A DNA stretch of 64,000 nt from Caulobacter sp. (lineage in GTDB: Bacteria; Pseudomonadota; Alphaproteobacteria; Caulobacterales; Caulobacteraceae). Of this stretch, positions 36,104 to 44,102 are shown in pieces. Positions within the stretch are counted from its first letter, which is position 1, and each line of letters begins with the position of its first letter. The notes beneath the pieces were generated by a model that was not told the origin of the DNA, ran no database searches, and worked only from the letters and a program-made list of their open reading frames with translations. Both the position numbers and the translations under genes were made by a program. The stretch covers positions 1-64,000 of the forward strand of contig JAUXMY010000003.1 in the NCBI GenBank assembly GCA_030683005.1, written 5' to 3'.

Positions 36104-36497
36104 AACCCGCATCCACCCCGAAACCGGCAAGACCCTGCGGCGCGGCGCGCGCCCGCAGACGATCCGGTTCGGGTCGATGACGCGCGGGGTCGAGGTCCCG
36201 GGCTGGTATCCTGACGACGCAAGCGACTCCGTCCATTCCGGCGCCGACCTGGCGGCGTCCGACGCCGCCTTCCGTGAGCTGAAGGCCGCCTACGCCGCCC
36301 ACGTCCGCAAGGTCCGCAAGCGCCTGGGCCTGACCCAGGAAGAAGCCGGCCGCCTGATCGGCGGCGGCCGCCGCGCCTTCCAGAAATACGAGAGCGGCCT
36401 CATGGCGCCGAGCGACGCGGCGGTGGGGCTGATCGAGGTGCTCAACCGGCACCCCGAGGAGGTGGAGGTGCTGCGGGCGATAAGGGCGGTGGTTTAG
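36096..36497 (+). CDS. mqsA: MqsA-family antitoxin lacking zinc ligands
   Basis: A 133-residue protein from GTG at 36096. The C-terminal half is the MqsA helix-turn-helix: LGLTQEEAGRLIGGGRRAFQKYESG, then LIEVLNRHPEEVEVL. The N-terminal half, which in E. coli MqsA is a four-cysteine zinc domain that grips MqsR, contains no cysteine here, so toxin binding must use a different surface. The operator at 35758-35770 is its likely target. Confidence 0.85.
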   Translation: MTETRIHPETGKTLRRGARPQTIRFGSMTRGVEVPGWYPDDASDSVHSGADLAASDAAFRELKAAYAAHVRKVRKRLGLTQEEAGRLIGGGRRAFQKYESGLMAPSDAAVGLIEVLNRHPEEVEVLRAIRAVV

Positions 36498-36571
36498 TGA
36501 GTTGCAGACCTTCTAGGGCGACGCCGCGAACTCGGTGCCCCCTAAGCAGTGGACCGCCCCATTTCCATCGT

Positions 36572-37732
36572 TCACAGCGAATTTGAGCTCAGCACGCCGA
36601 TTTCTTCCAGGTGCGCCATGGCGGCGGCGTCCAGCCCATTAGTGTACTCGAAGCGCTGGCCAGCTACGTTGCCGAAGAATTTTCTGAAGCGTTGCACCGT
36701 GGCATCCGCGTCGCTGCCACCGGTGATCACCGTGATGTGCGGACGCACCTCTTCAGTAATTTGGACGCGCTTGAGGAGATGTTTGAATTCGAAGTCCGCT
36801 GCGGGCATCGAATATCCAATGAACACCCAGTTCCCAGTGGTCTTGAGGTAGGCCTCGCCCGTTTGCCAGCTGGATGCATGCATCGGGAAGTCGAGCGCCT
36901 TTCGATAGCTAAACGTCGCGAAGCGAGTCCCAAGACTGTCCGATCCGCAATGGGGGCAAGATGGCGAGAGGATCTTAGGGTGGGTGACCTTTGAGCCCTT
37001 CAGGACGATATCCCAATCACGCTTTCGGAAGAGGGTCTGCGCTACCTGTTCGGTCTGGCTCGGCGATACCCAGAAGGTCTCTCGGCAGGCGTCACAGTAT
37101 AGCCAATTCACCGATCCGTGCGGCTTGAGGATGTGGAGGACCTCCGCGTCCTCGACACGCCCTTTCAGCTTCCCATCGCTGAACCGCCGGGCGGAGGCGT
37201 TGCAGCCGTAGTCAAAATTGCGGATGTTTTGCGCCCGTGCCAAACCCTGCTCAAACACGGTGTCCCAGTTCATACTCAACACTGCGGTCTTGTTGGCTTC
37301 GAAGCCTTTGAAGAGCAACTCGAGCGTCGCCCACGCCGTGTCTGGCGCTCGCTGTCTCCGCTTGTAGGCTTGGGACAGCATCCGAGTCATCCGCACAAGG
37401 ATCGACCGACGCACGACGCGCAAGTCGGCTGCTGAGTATCGAGGGCCGAGATGATGACCCGTGTTGGCCGAAAGGTCGACGAGCGTAAAAATGTCCTCAA
37501 GCTCGGGCCATTCATTTGCTGAACGCTCAGCGCCCTCGCCGAAGACTTGGTCGACGAAGGTGCGGAGAAATCTTACTTGGTTTGCGCTCGGTCCATCCAA
37601 TTTGAGTTTGCTGACATTCAACAGCGCTCGCGTGAAATCGCTAGCGAGCGGCAGGCCAGCGTTGAAGGAAAAACCCGCACCAAGGATAAGGAGGTTGGCG
37701 GGATCGAAATTTTGGTCGGGCGCGATTGTCAT
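36572..37732 (-). CDS. SIR2-like protein with zinc ribbon (candidate NADase)
   Basis: A 386-residue protein with the nucleotide-binding pattern of SIR2-like domains: LLILGAGFSFNAGLPLASDF (14-33), VLSMNWDTVFEQGL, LKPHGSVNWLYCDAC (a histidine at the catalytic position, then the first zinc cysteines), SCPHCGS (second cysteine pair) and FIGYSMPAADFEFKHLL near the end. SIR2-like domains in anti-phage systems degrade NAD+. This gene is stand-alone, with no sensor domain visible. Local G+C is low (33 of 60 bases at 36721-36780 against 42 of 60 in mqsA at 36301-36360), so horizontal transfer is likely. Deacetylase activity cannot be excluded. Confidence 0.8.
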   Translation of the reverse strand: MTIAPDQNFDPANLLILGAGFSFNAGLPLASDFTRALLNVSKLKLDGPSANQVRFLRTFVDQVFGEGAERSANEWPELEDIFTLVDLSANTGHHLGPRYSAADLRVVRRSILVRMTRMLSQAYKRRQRAPDTAWATLELLFKGFEANKTAVLSMNWDTVFEQGLARAQNIRNFDYGCNASARRFSDGKLKGRVEDAEVLHILKPHGSVNWLYCDACRETFWVSPSQTEQVAQTLFRKRDWDIVLKGSKVTHPKILSPSCPHCGSDSLGTRFATFSYRKALDFPMHASSWQTGEAYLKTTGNWVFIGYSMPAADFEFKHLLKRVQITEEVRPHITVITGGSDADATVQRFRKFFGNVAGQRFEYTNGLDAAAMAHLEEIGVLSSNSL

Positions 37733-37875
37733 TGCGGCAGGTTGATCGGGATCGGCGCTTTCGCCAAGGGAGGCGCACCGGTTGTGCCAAGCTTGCCCTT
37801 ACTCTCCCCCCCAGGAACGCAAAACGGCGGGCCGCCTCTCAGCTTCCCGCCTTCAATCGCTGGCTCGCAAAGTCA

Positions 37876-37902
37876 GGGACAGACACCTGCGGTGTCTGTC
37901 CC
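37876..37902. repeat. GGGACAGACACC palindrome
   Basis: GGGACAGACACC (37876-37887) and GGTGTCTGTCCC (37891-37902) are perfect inverted arms around TGC. It is the right-hand of the GGGACA-ended palindromes flanking the mqsRA/SIR2 region. Confidence 0.8.
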
Positions 37903-37907
37903 CGCCC

Positions 37908-38033
37908 CTACTCGTCCGCCTCTTGCGGAAGCTCGGGCGTCTTGCGCAGGCGGATGGTCCTGGGCGTCACCTCGACCCGTTCGTCTTCCTGGACGCAGGC
38001 GATCGCCTCTTCCAGGGTCGCCCGGCGGACCAA
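37908..38033 (-). pseudogene. Truncated duplicate of the typA 3' end
   Basis: Read on the minus strand, 41 codons encode RRATLEEAIACVQEDERVEV and TPRTIRLRKTPELPQEADE. This parallels the TypA C-terminus at 38096 ([18 protein letters not shown] and [11 protein letters not shown]) at about half the positions. It lies directly after the typA terminator on the same strand. A TTG at 38031-38033 is in frame, but there is no ribosome site. It is most likely the remnant of a second, diverged typA-like gene or of a recombination event. Confidence 0.65.
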
Positions 38034-38035
38034 AC

Positions 38036-38065
38036 AAAAGGGGCGCACGATGGCTCGCGCGCCCC
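38036..38065 (-). terminator. Intrinsic terminator after typA
   Basis: On the minus strand GGGGCGC / GCGCCCC arms (38040-38046 and 38059-38065) are followed by TTTTGTTT. It lies 30 bases past the typA stop. Confidence 0.7.
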
Positions 38066-38095
38066 TCTCTGTCTCTGTCCGCTGGCGCGGCCGAA

Positions 38096-39928
38096 CTACT
38101 CCGGACGGGCGCGCTTCTTGCGGAACGACGGGTTGAGGATCTGCTTGCGCAGGCGGATGGACTTGGGCGTCACCTCCACCAGCTCGTCGTCGCCGATGTA
38201 GGCGATGGCCTGTTCCAGCGACATGATGCGGGGCGGGGTCAGGCGCACGGCCTCGTCCTTGCCGGAGGCGCGGACGTTGGTCAGCTGCTTGCCCTTGATC
38301 GGGTTGACGTCGAGGTCGTCCCAGCGCGCGTTCTCGCCGATGATCATGCCCTCGTAGGTCCTCGTGCCGGCGCCGACGAACATGACGCCGCGGTCTTCGA
38401 GGTTCCACAGGGCGAAGGCGGCGGTTTCACCGTCCGAGTTGGAGATCAGCACGCCCTTCTGGCGGCCGCCGATCTCGCCCTTGTAGGGCTCGTAGTGGCT
38501 GAACACGCGGTTGATCACGCCCGAGCCGCGGGTGTCGGTCAGGAACTCGCCCTGGTAGCCGATCAGCGAGCGCGACGGGCACTTCAGCTGGATGCGGGTC
38601 TTGCCGGCGCCCGACGGGCCCATGTCGGTCATCTCGGCCTTACGGGCCGACAGCTTTTCGATGACGATGCCCGAGAACTCGTCGTCGACGTCGATCATGA
38701 CGTCTTCGATCGGCTCGAGCTTCTCGCCGTTCTCGCCGGTCTGGTAGACCACGCGCGGACGCGAGATCGAGACCTCGAAGCCTTCGCGACGCATGTTCTC
38801 GATCAGAACGCCCAGCTGCAGTTCGCCACGGCCGGCGACTTCGTAGGCGTCGCCGCCCTGGGTGGTGGTGACGCGGATGGCGACGTTGGACTCGGCTTCC
38901 TTGAGAAGACGGTCGCGGATGACGCGCGACTGGACCTTGTCGCCCTCGCGGCCGGCCAGGGGGCTGTCGTTGACCGAGACGGTCATCGAGATGGTCGGGG
39001 GATCGATCGGCTGCGCGGGCAGGGCGTCGGTGACCTCCATGGCGCACAGGGTGTCGGCGACGGTGGCCTTGGACATGCCGGCGATGGCGACGATGTCGCC
39101 CGCTTCCGAGCCCTCGTCCAGGGCGGTGCGCTTCAGGCCGCGGAAGGCGAGGACCTTGGTGATGCGGCCGCGCTCGATTTCCTTGCCCTCACGGTCCAGG
39201 GCGTGGATGGCCATGCCCGGAACCGCCTTGCCGCTCTCGATGCGGCCGGTCAGCAGGCGGCCGAGGAACGGGTCGCTTTCGATCAGCACGTTCAGCATCT
39301 GGAACGGCTTGTCCTTGTTGGCCTCGACCTTGGGCGGCGGCACGTGCTCGACGATCAGGTCGAACAGCGGGGCCAGGTTGTCGTTCGGCTGGCCCAGGTC
39401 CATCGTCGCCCAGCCGTTGCGGCCCGAGGCGTAGATGTGCGGGAAGTCCAGTTGCTCGGGCGTGGCGCCGATGGCCTCGAAGAGCTCGATGGTCTCGAGG
39501 TGCACGCGGTCGGGGTCGGCGTGGGCGCGGTCGACCTTGTTGATGCAGAGGATCGGCCGCAGGCCCATCTTCAGCGCCTTGGTCAGCACGAACTTGGTCT
39601 GGGGCATGACGCCCTCTTCGGCGTCCACCAGGATGACGCAGCCGTCCACCATCCCGAGGATGCGCTCGACCTCGCCGCCGAAGTCGGCGTGGCCGGGGGT
39701 GTCGATGATGTTGATCCGGGTTTCGCCCGCCTTGCCGTTCCAGAGCACCGAGGTGCACTTGGCAAGGATGGTGATGCCCCGTTCCTTCTCCTGGTCGTTG
39801 GAGTCCATGGCGCGTTCGGTCTGCGCCTCGTTGGCGCGGAAGACGCCGGACTGGGCGAGGAGTTGGTCGACGAGCGTGGTCTTGCCGTGGTCGACGTGCG
39901 CGATGATGGCGATATTTCGCAGGGACAT
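38096..39928 (-). CDS. typA: Translational GTPase TypA/BipA
   Basis: A 610-residue ribosome-associated GTPase. [15 protein letters not shown] at the N-terminus, the switch I threonine region [24 protein letters not shown] and the C-terminal BipA-specific domain ([25 protein letters not shown] near 470) define it. It helps assemble 50S subunits at low temperature and affects stress responses. Full length. A duplicate of its last 40 codons lies downstream. Confidence 0.97.
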   Translation of the reverse strand: MSLRNIAIIAHVDHGKTTLVDQLLAQSGVFRANEAQTERAMDSNDQEKERGITILAKCTSVLWNGKAGETRINIIDTPGHADFGGEVERILGMVDGCVILVDAEEGVMPQTKFVLTKALKMGLRPILCINKVDRAHADPDRVHLETIELFEAIGATPEQLDFPHIYASGRNGWATMDLGQPNDNLAPLFDLIVEHVPPPKVEANKDKPFQMLNVLIESDPFLGRLLTGRIESGKAVPGMAIHALDREGKEIERGRITKVLAFRGLKRTALDEGSEAGDIVAIAGMSKATVADTLCAMEVTDALPAQPIDPPTISMTVSVNDSPLAGREGDKVQSRVIRDRLLKEAESNVAIRVTTTQGGDAYEVAGRGELQLGVLIENMRREGFEVSISRPRVVYQTGENGEKLEPIEDVMIDVDDEFSGIVIEKLSARKAEMTDMGPSGAGKTRIQLKCPSRSLIGYQGEFLTDTRGSGVINRVFSHYEPYKGEIGGRQKGVLISNSDGETAAFALWNLEDRGVMFVGAGTRTYEGMIIGENARWDDLDVNPIKGKQLTNVRASGKDEAVRLTPPRIMSLEQAIAYIGDDELVEVTPKSIRLRKQILNPSFRKKRARPE

Positions 39929-40216
39929 TGAAATCTTTTCGGGGGCGGGAGCGAGGCGCGCGCTTTTACGCGAGTGCGAGACGTTTATCCACCCTTGTCC
40001 CGTGACGGCTGTTTGAGGGACCCCAAACGGCTGTTTTTATTCGCCAATCCATGAATTACGGCGGCCGCTGCCCATTCCTTGTGCGCTGCACCATATAACC
40101 CTGGCGCAAGGACTGCCCTTGGGGAACAAGGATTTCTGAACGATCTCCCTGAGATTCTGGGCCCGGGCGCACGTTTTTCCCTTGCCCGATTGTGCGCCGC
40201 ACACTAAGTTTGAGTT

Positions 40217-40298
40217 GTGAGGCGGTTCTGCCGCCTCTGCCCTTCCTGGGCGTTTCCTCCCTAATGAACTGCGGCGGCTTCGGCCGCCGCTTTTTTTT
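40217..40298 (+). ncRNA. Candidate small RNA with intrinsic terminator
   Basis: No coding frame exists here, but an RNA-like structure does: hairpin GAGGCGG-TTCTG-CCGCCTC (40219-40237), hairpin GCCC-TTCCT-GGGC (40239-40251), an unpaired GTTTCCTCCCTAATGAACT, then a very strong terminator GCGGCGGC-TTCG-GCCGCCGC plus T8 (40271-40298). A promoter-like TTGCCC-N17-TAAGTT lies at 40182-40210. The unpaired CCTCCC resembles anti-Shine-Dalgarno loops of many alphaproteobacterial regulatory RNAs. Upstream, 39929-40216 holds further stems (GGCGCAC/GTGCGCC at 40166-40198) and no gene, so the transcript could be longer. I do not recognise a named family. Confidence 0.5.
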
Positions 40299-40446
40299 GG
40301 CCTGGAGGCCTTCACCACACATTCCCCGTGTTCCCGGCGAAGGCCGGGATCCATGAAGCGGGCAGCGGCGCGTCCGCATGGGCCCCGGCGTTGGCGCTCC
40401 GCGCCGCCCTTCGGGTCGCCGGGGAAACGGAGCAGGAGCGGACGAC

Positions 40447-41352
40447 CTACGCTGGTGCTAACCTCGGCCAGTCCCGGGCCAACACCTGGGTGAGCGCCGC
40501 CACGTCCGCCGTCAGCTTCGCCAGGCCCTCCGTCGGCTCCAGCGTTTTCTCGTCCATGTAGAGCGCGCGGCTGATCTCGATCTGCAGGGCGTGGGTGCGC
40601 GCCTGGGGCCGGCCGTAGTGTTCGGTGGTGTAGCCGCCGGCGTAGGGGGCGTTGCGGGCGACGCGGTAGCCCATGGCCTCCAGCTCCCGCTCGACCAGGT
40701 CGGTGAGCTTGCGGCTGCAGGCGGCGCCGAAGCGGTCGCCCAGCACGATGTCGCAGCCCTTGCCGTGGCGGGGCGTCACCGCCGTGCGGGCGGCGGCCTC
40801 CGGCATCGAGTGCCAGTCGATCAGCACCGCCAGACCGTGCGTGGCCTTCGCGCGCTCCAGCAGCGCCGACAGCGCTTCGTGGTAGGGCTGGTGCGTGGTC
40901 TCCACCCGGGCCCGCGCCTCGGCGAAGGTCAGCTTGCGGGCGTAGATCTCCCGCCCCTCGGCGGCGACGCGGGCGATGGCCCCCAGCCCCGCCGCGACCC
41001 GCGCCGACCGGGCCCGGGCGAACTCCGGCAGGTCGTCGGAGAACATGGTCGCGTCCAGCTCCCAGGGCTCGCGGTTGAGGTCCATCCAGGCGCGGCCATG
41101 GCGGGCGAGGATCAGGCCCGCGCCATGCCCGGCGGCCGGGGCGATGATCTGATCGACCAGGGCGTCCTCCGACCGGCGGAGCAGATCCTCATGCACCGCC
41201 GAGGCCTCCAGCATGACCGCCGGATAGTGGCGGCCCGAGTGCGGCGAGGCGAAGACCAGCGGCGTGGGCGGCGGGTCGGCGGCGAGGATGTGAAAGGGGG
41301 GTTCGGCCGACGCCGGGTCGAGGTCGGGAAGATTGTCGGGCCGGGCGTCCAT
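40447..41352 (-). CDS. N-formylglutamate amidohydrolase family protein
   Basis: A 301-residue protein from ATG at 41352 (an in-frame TTG lies 12 codons upstream). LVFASPHSGRHYP near residue 35, RHGRAWMDLNREPWELD near 85, VLIDWHSMPEAA and ALQIEISRALYMDE are the hallmarks of HutG-type N-formylglutamate amidohydrolases, which release formate and glutamate in histidine degradation. No other hut gene is adjacent. The link is instead with divergent cpdR, an arrangement kept in Caulobacter. Confidence 0.88.
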   Translation of the reverse strand: MDARPDNLPDLDPASAEPPFHILAADPPPTPLVFASPHSGRHYPAVMLEASAVHEDLLRRSEDALVDQIIAPAAGHGAGLILARHGRAWMDLNREPWELDATMFSDDLPEFARARSARVAAGLGAIARVAAEGREIYARKLTFAEARARVETTHQPYHEALSALLERAKATHGLAVLIDWHSMPEAAARTAVTPRHGKGCDIVLGDRFGAACSRKLTDLVERELEAMGYRVARNAPYAGGYTTEHYGRPQARTHALQIEISRALYMDEKTLEPTEGLAKLTADVAALTQVLARDWPRLAPA

Positions 41353-41518
41353 GCCGACATGATGGCGGCGGGGAGCGGTCGTGGTCAAAGTCTTTCCGTC
41401 CCCGTTTCCGCCCGGGTTATCCCCAGCGCCGCGGTCGCCCGCCCGGCGTGGTTCATCGCGCCTTTACGCCTGAGCCGCTAGGGTTGGCGTCCGTTTCCCC
41501 GGGGGCCGACGACCAGAC

Positions 41519-41878
41519 ATGCCGCGCATCCTTCTCGCCGAAGACGACGACTCCCTGCGCAACTTCCTGGCCCGGGCCCTGGAACGCGCCGGCTATGAAG
41601 TCACCGCCTGCGCCGACGGCGAGGAGGCCCACGCCGTCCTCGACCAGGACTGGGACCTGCTGCTGACCGACATCGTCATGCCGGGCATGGACGGCATCGA
41701 GGTCGCCCGCCACGCCGCCGCCCGCCATCCGGGCCTGCGCATCATGTTCATCACCGGATTCGCCGCCGTCGCCCTGACCGCCGGCGAGCGCGCGCCGGCC
41801 GGCGCCAAGGTGCTGTCCAAGCCCGTCCACCTGCGCGAGATCGTCCAGGAAGTCGAACGGATGATGGCCGCCGCCTGA
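41519..41878 (+). CDS. cpdR: Cell-cycle response regulator CpdR
   Basis: A 119-residue single-domain receiver. The acidic pocket EDDDS (8-12), the phospho-acceptor Asp 51 in LLTDIVMPG, T in FITGFAAVAL and K in LSKPVH are all present; Asp 51 is the position used in Caulobacter CpdR. Unphosphorylated CpdR brings ClpXP to its substrates (PdeA and, through adaptors, CtrA). No output domain, as expected. It is followed by tRNA-Val. Confidence 0.93.
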   Translation: MPRILLAEDDDSLRNFLARALERAGYEVTACADGEEAHAVLDQDWDLLLTDIVMPGMDGIEVARHAAARHPGLRIMFITGFAAVALTAGERAPAGAKVLSKPVHLREIVQEVERMMAAA

Positions 41879-41906
41879 AACTCGCCAATTTCCGAGCGTA
41901 GATCGG

Positions 41907-41935
41907 TTGCAACAGCGGTTAAGCCTCGCTATACC
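41907..41935 (+). promoter_or_regulatory. Putative promoter of tRNA-Val
   Basis: TTGCAA (41907-41912), 17-base spacer, TATACC (41930-41935), ending 18 bases before the tRNA. Confidence 0.55.
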
Positions 41936-41953
41936 GCCGCTCCTCCCAGGTAA

Positions 41954-42028
41954 GGACGCGTAGCTCAGCGGGAGAGCACCTCGTTGACATCGAGGGGGTC
42001 ACTGGTTCAATCCCAGTCGTGTCCACCA
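41954..42028 (+). tRNA. tRNA-Val (anticodon GAC)
   Basis: A 75-base cloverleaf. Acceptor stem GGACGCG/CGTGTCC (one G-T pair), D-arm AGCTCAGCGGGAGAGC, anticodon stem CCTCG/CGAGG with loop TTGACAT (GAC), T-arm CTGGTTCAATCCCAG, and an encoded CCA end (42026-42028). Confidence 0.96.
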
Positions 42029-42041
42029 TCCTGCTTCGCCC

Positions 42042-42201
42042 TACGGGCTTCGCAGGACAAGCCCCGCCCTTCCAGTCGAAGCAGGATGCCCTTCTTAGCC
42101 TTGGCGGAGAAGGGCTGACGCGAATACGAGCTTCGCAGGACAAGCCCCGAACAGAGATGCGAAGCAGGCTGCCCTGCGTAGCCTTGGCGAAGCAGGGCTG
42201 A
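42042..42201. repeat. Tandem 83-base repeat beside tRNA-Val
   Basis: Two imperfect units, 42042-42124 and 42125-42201. Both begin TACG(G/A)GCTTCGCAGGACAAGCCCC and end in a hairpin around TAGCCTTGGCG (CCCTTCT/AGAAGGG in unit 1, CCCTGC/GCAGGG in unit 2). It starts 14 bases after the tRNA. No gene lies between the tRNA and 42308. Confidence 0.75.
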
Positions 42202-42307
42202 AGCCGCGCTACGCGCTTCGCCGCGCGACACCGCGGCGAACCCTTCCACCCCGAGCGGCGTTATCGCCCCAGGTTCCGCGCGAGGCGGACAACGGGAGGC
42301 TGACGCC

Positions 42308-43024
42308 ATGACTGACACCCAACCCGCGGCCCTGACGCCGCATCCCTTCCACACCCTTGTTTCCTGGCCCGCCATCATCGCCGGGGCGCTGGTCGCCGTC
42401 ACGGTCGGCGCGATGCTCAACCTGCTGGGCGTGGCGATCGGCGCCGCGGCCCTCAATCCCTTCGATCTCAGCCGGGGCGAGGCGGAAGGCTTCGGGGCCG
42501 GAGCCGGCGTCTGGGTGGCGCTGGTCAACGCCGTGGCCCTGTTCATCGGCGGCGCCGTGGCCAGCCGCGCCGCCAAGTTCCCCGACCATCACCGCGGCCT
42601 CCTGAACGGGCTGGCCGTCTGGGCCGTCGCCTTCGTCATCGCCATCCTGGTGGCGGGTTCGACGGCGGCCGGCGGCTTTGTCTCCACGGTCGGCGGCGTC
42701 GCGGAACGCATGGACCCGGTCGATGTCGCATCCGCTCCCTATTACGATCGCGACCTGGCCGGCCCGATGGACCCGGCGCTGCCCGACAGCGCTCCGGCCG
42801 TTCCGGTCCCGGCCCAGCCGGCGGTCGACGACGCGACCGACGCCACCGGCGCGGTGGCCCTGTGGGCCTTCCTGACCATGCTGGCCGGCGGCGTCGCCGC
42901 CATCCTGGGCGCCCGCTACGGCGGTCGTCGCCATGGCTGGGAGACCAAGGCCGGCGTCACCGACGGCGGCTCGATCCATTCGCCGGCCACCGCCACCACG
43001 ACCGCCACCACGTTCAGGTCGTAG
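42308..43024 (+). CDS. Membrane protein of unknown function
   Basis: A 238-residue protein with four hydrophobic helices (about 18-45, 73-92, 102-125, 183-203), a proline/aspartate-rich loop (about 135-180) and a threonine/alanine-rich tail. The layout is that of conserved hypothetical membrane proteins; I see no catalytic motif. A GGGAGGC site precedes the ATG. It is convergent with the next gene, three bases apart. Confidence 0.7.
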   Translation: MTDTQPAALTPHPFHTLVSWPAIIAGALVAVTVGAMLNLLGVAIGAAALNPFDLSRGEAEGFGAGAGVWVALVNAVALFIGGAVASRAAKFPDHHRGLLNGLAVWAVAFVIAILVAGSTAAGGFVSTVGGVAERMDPVDVASAPYYDRDLAGPMDPALPDSAPAVPVPAQPAVDDATDATGAVALWAFLTMLAGGVAAILGARYGGRRHGWETKAGVTDGGSIHSPATATTTATTFRS

Positions 43025-43027
43025 CGT

Positions 43028-43456
43028 TCAGCGGGAGCGGGCGCCAGCTCGCTCCCGCCACGCCAGCACCCCGCCCCAGGCGAGGGCGGCCAGCAGGGCG
43101 TAGCTCCAGACCAGATAGGCGGTGAGGTAGGCGTAGACCCAGATCCGCAGGTCGATCATCACCGCCACATGGGTGGCCGTGGTCAGCAGCTGGAAGGCCG
43201 CCATGGCCATCAGCCACATCCGGCGCCAGACCAGCGCCATGCCGACGAACAGCGCCGCCGCCACGACGTCGAGCGCGAAGATCGCATACTGCGGGTTGAC
43301 CAGATCATCGCGGTTCTGGAGCGCCGCCGACCCGATCCAGGCCACGAAGACGCCGGCGGCCGCCCACCGCTGCGGGCGCGCGCCGGGCCAGGCGGCGAAC
43401 AGGCAGACGGCGGCCATGAGCACGGCGCCGATCTGGGCGGAAGTGGTGACGAACAA
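43028..43456 (-). CDS. Small multi-helix membrane protein
   Basis: A 142-residue protein with about four to five hydrophobic helices covering nearly the whole length and short arginine-rich loops. No recognised domain or motif. Confidence 0.65.
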   Translation of the reverse strand: MFVTTSAQIGAVLMAAVCLFAAWPGARPQRWAAAGVFVAWIGSAALQNRDDLVNPQYAIFALDVVAAALFVGMALVWRRMWLMAMAAFQLLTTATHVAVMIDLRIWVYAYLTAYLVWSYALLAALAWGGVLAWRERAGARSR

Positions 43457-43519
43457 GGCCGGAGTCTCCCTTCGGACACGCCGGCCAGTAGGTCGTGATT
43501 TTGCGTCAGACGGAAGGCG

Positions 43520-43882
43520 TCACGCCGCCTCGCGACGCCGGACCGACGCCGCCATGCGAAGCCGGCCGCCGGGGCGGGGCATCTCCTCCTCCGGCTTGTC
43601 CACGCCGCCCAGCGCGATGGCGCCCAGGCCGATCTGGTGCTGGACCTCATGCAGTTCGCGGTGGGTTTCGACAATGCCGCGGCGCGCCTGGGCCAGGGCG
43701 GCGATGGTCTCGGTGCTCCGGTCGATGACGTTCTGGCCCACGATCGCCGACAGGTTGGCGTCGATGCGGGCGGCAGGCAGCATGGCGGTCAGCGCGGCCA
43801 CGGCGGACAGGGCGCTGTCGATGGCCGCCTCGGCGGCGAACAGCTGATCAGCGACCTGATGGGCGACGATTCTGCGTTTCAT
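43520..43882 (-). CDS. Helical protein of unknown function
   Basis: A 120-residue protein starting MKRRIVAHQVADQLFAAEAA. It is almost entirely helical, with alanine-rich segments and a regular heptad-like pattern up to residue 90, then a short charged tail. Unknown family. Upstream in-frame extension to 44032 is proline/cysteine-rich and non-coding in character. Confidence 0.6.
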   Translation of the reverse strand: MKRRIVAHQVADQLFAAEAAIDSALSAVAALTAMLPAARIDANLSAIVGQNVIDRSTETIAALAQARRGIVETHRELHEVQHQIGLGAIALGGVDKPEEEMPRPGGRLRMAASVRRREAA

Positions 43883-43970
43883 GGCATAGGTCCTCCCGCT
43901 CGCGCCGGGAACTTCGGCGCGACGGTTTGTCTCGAACGTGTCGGGAATGTCCGGGCCGCAGGGGCCTGGA

Positions 43971-44102
43971 TCAGGTCCAGGCGCGCATGGCTTCCTGCAG
44001 CGCGAAGGCGAACTGGTGGCTGGCGGCGACAAGGGCGCTGAGCAGCAGGGCTGTCAGCACCGCGCCCCCCGCGATGAGCGCAAAGCGCTGGAACGGAGTC
44101 AG
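43971..44102 (-). CDS. Small single-helix membrane protein (start disrupted)
   Basis: About 43 codons encoding LTPFQRFALIAGGAVL, then a hydrophobic helix and a short tail. Nearly all third positions are G or C, as in real genes here. It lacks an ATG in frame. A CTG at 44102 overlaps the preceding stop as CTGA, and an ATG with good AGGAGGG spacing just upstream is one base out of frame. A single missing C would restore M-T-L-T-P-F, so a base deletion or sequencing error is likely. It could also be the C-terminal helix of the LuxR-type protein in the same frame. Confidence 0.35.
   Translation of the reverse strand: MTPFQRFALIAGGAVLTALLLSALVAASHQFAFALQEAMRAWT

Noticed and set aside
37547-39931. 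A 794-codon plus-strand frame
   Set aside because: Antisense to typA and partly to the SIR2 gene.
40080-40298. Possible 6S RNA
   Set aside because: Size and terminator would fit, but I could not find a single long closing stem with a central bubble, so I kept it as an unclassified sRNA.
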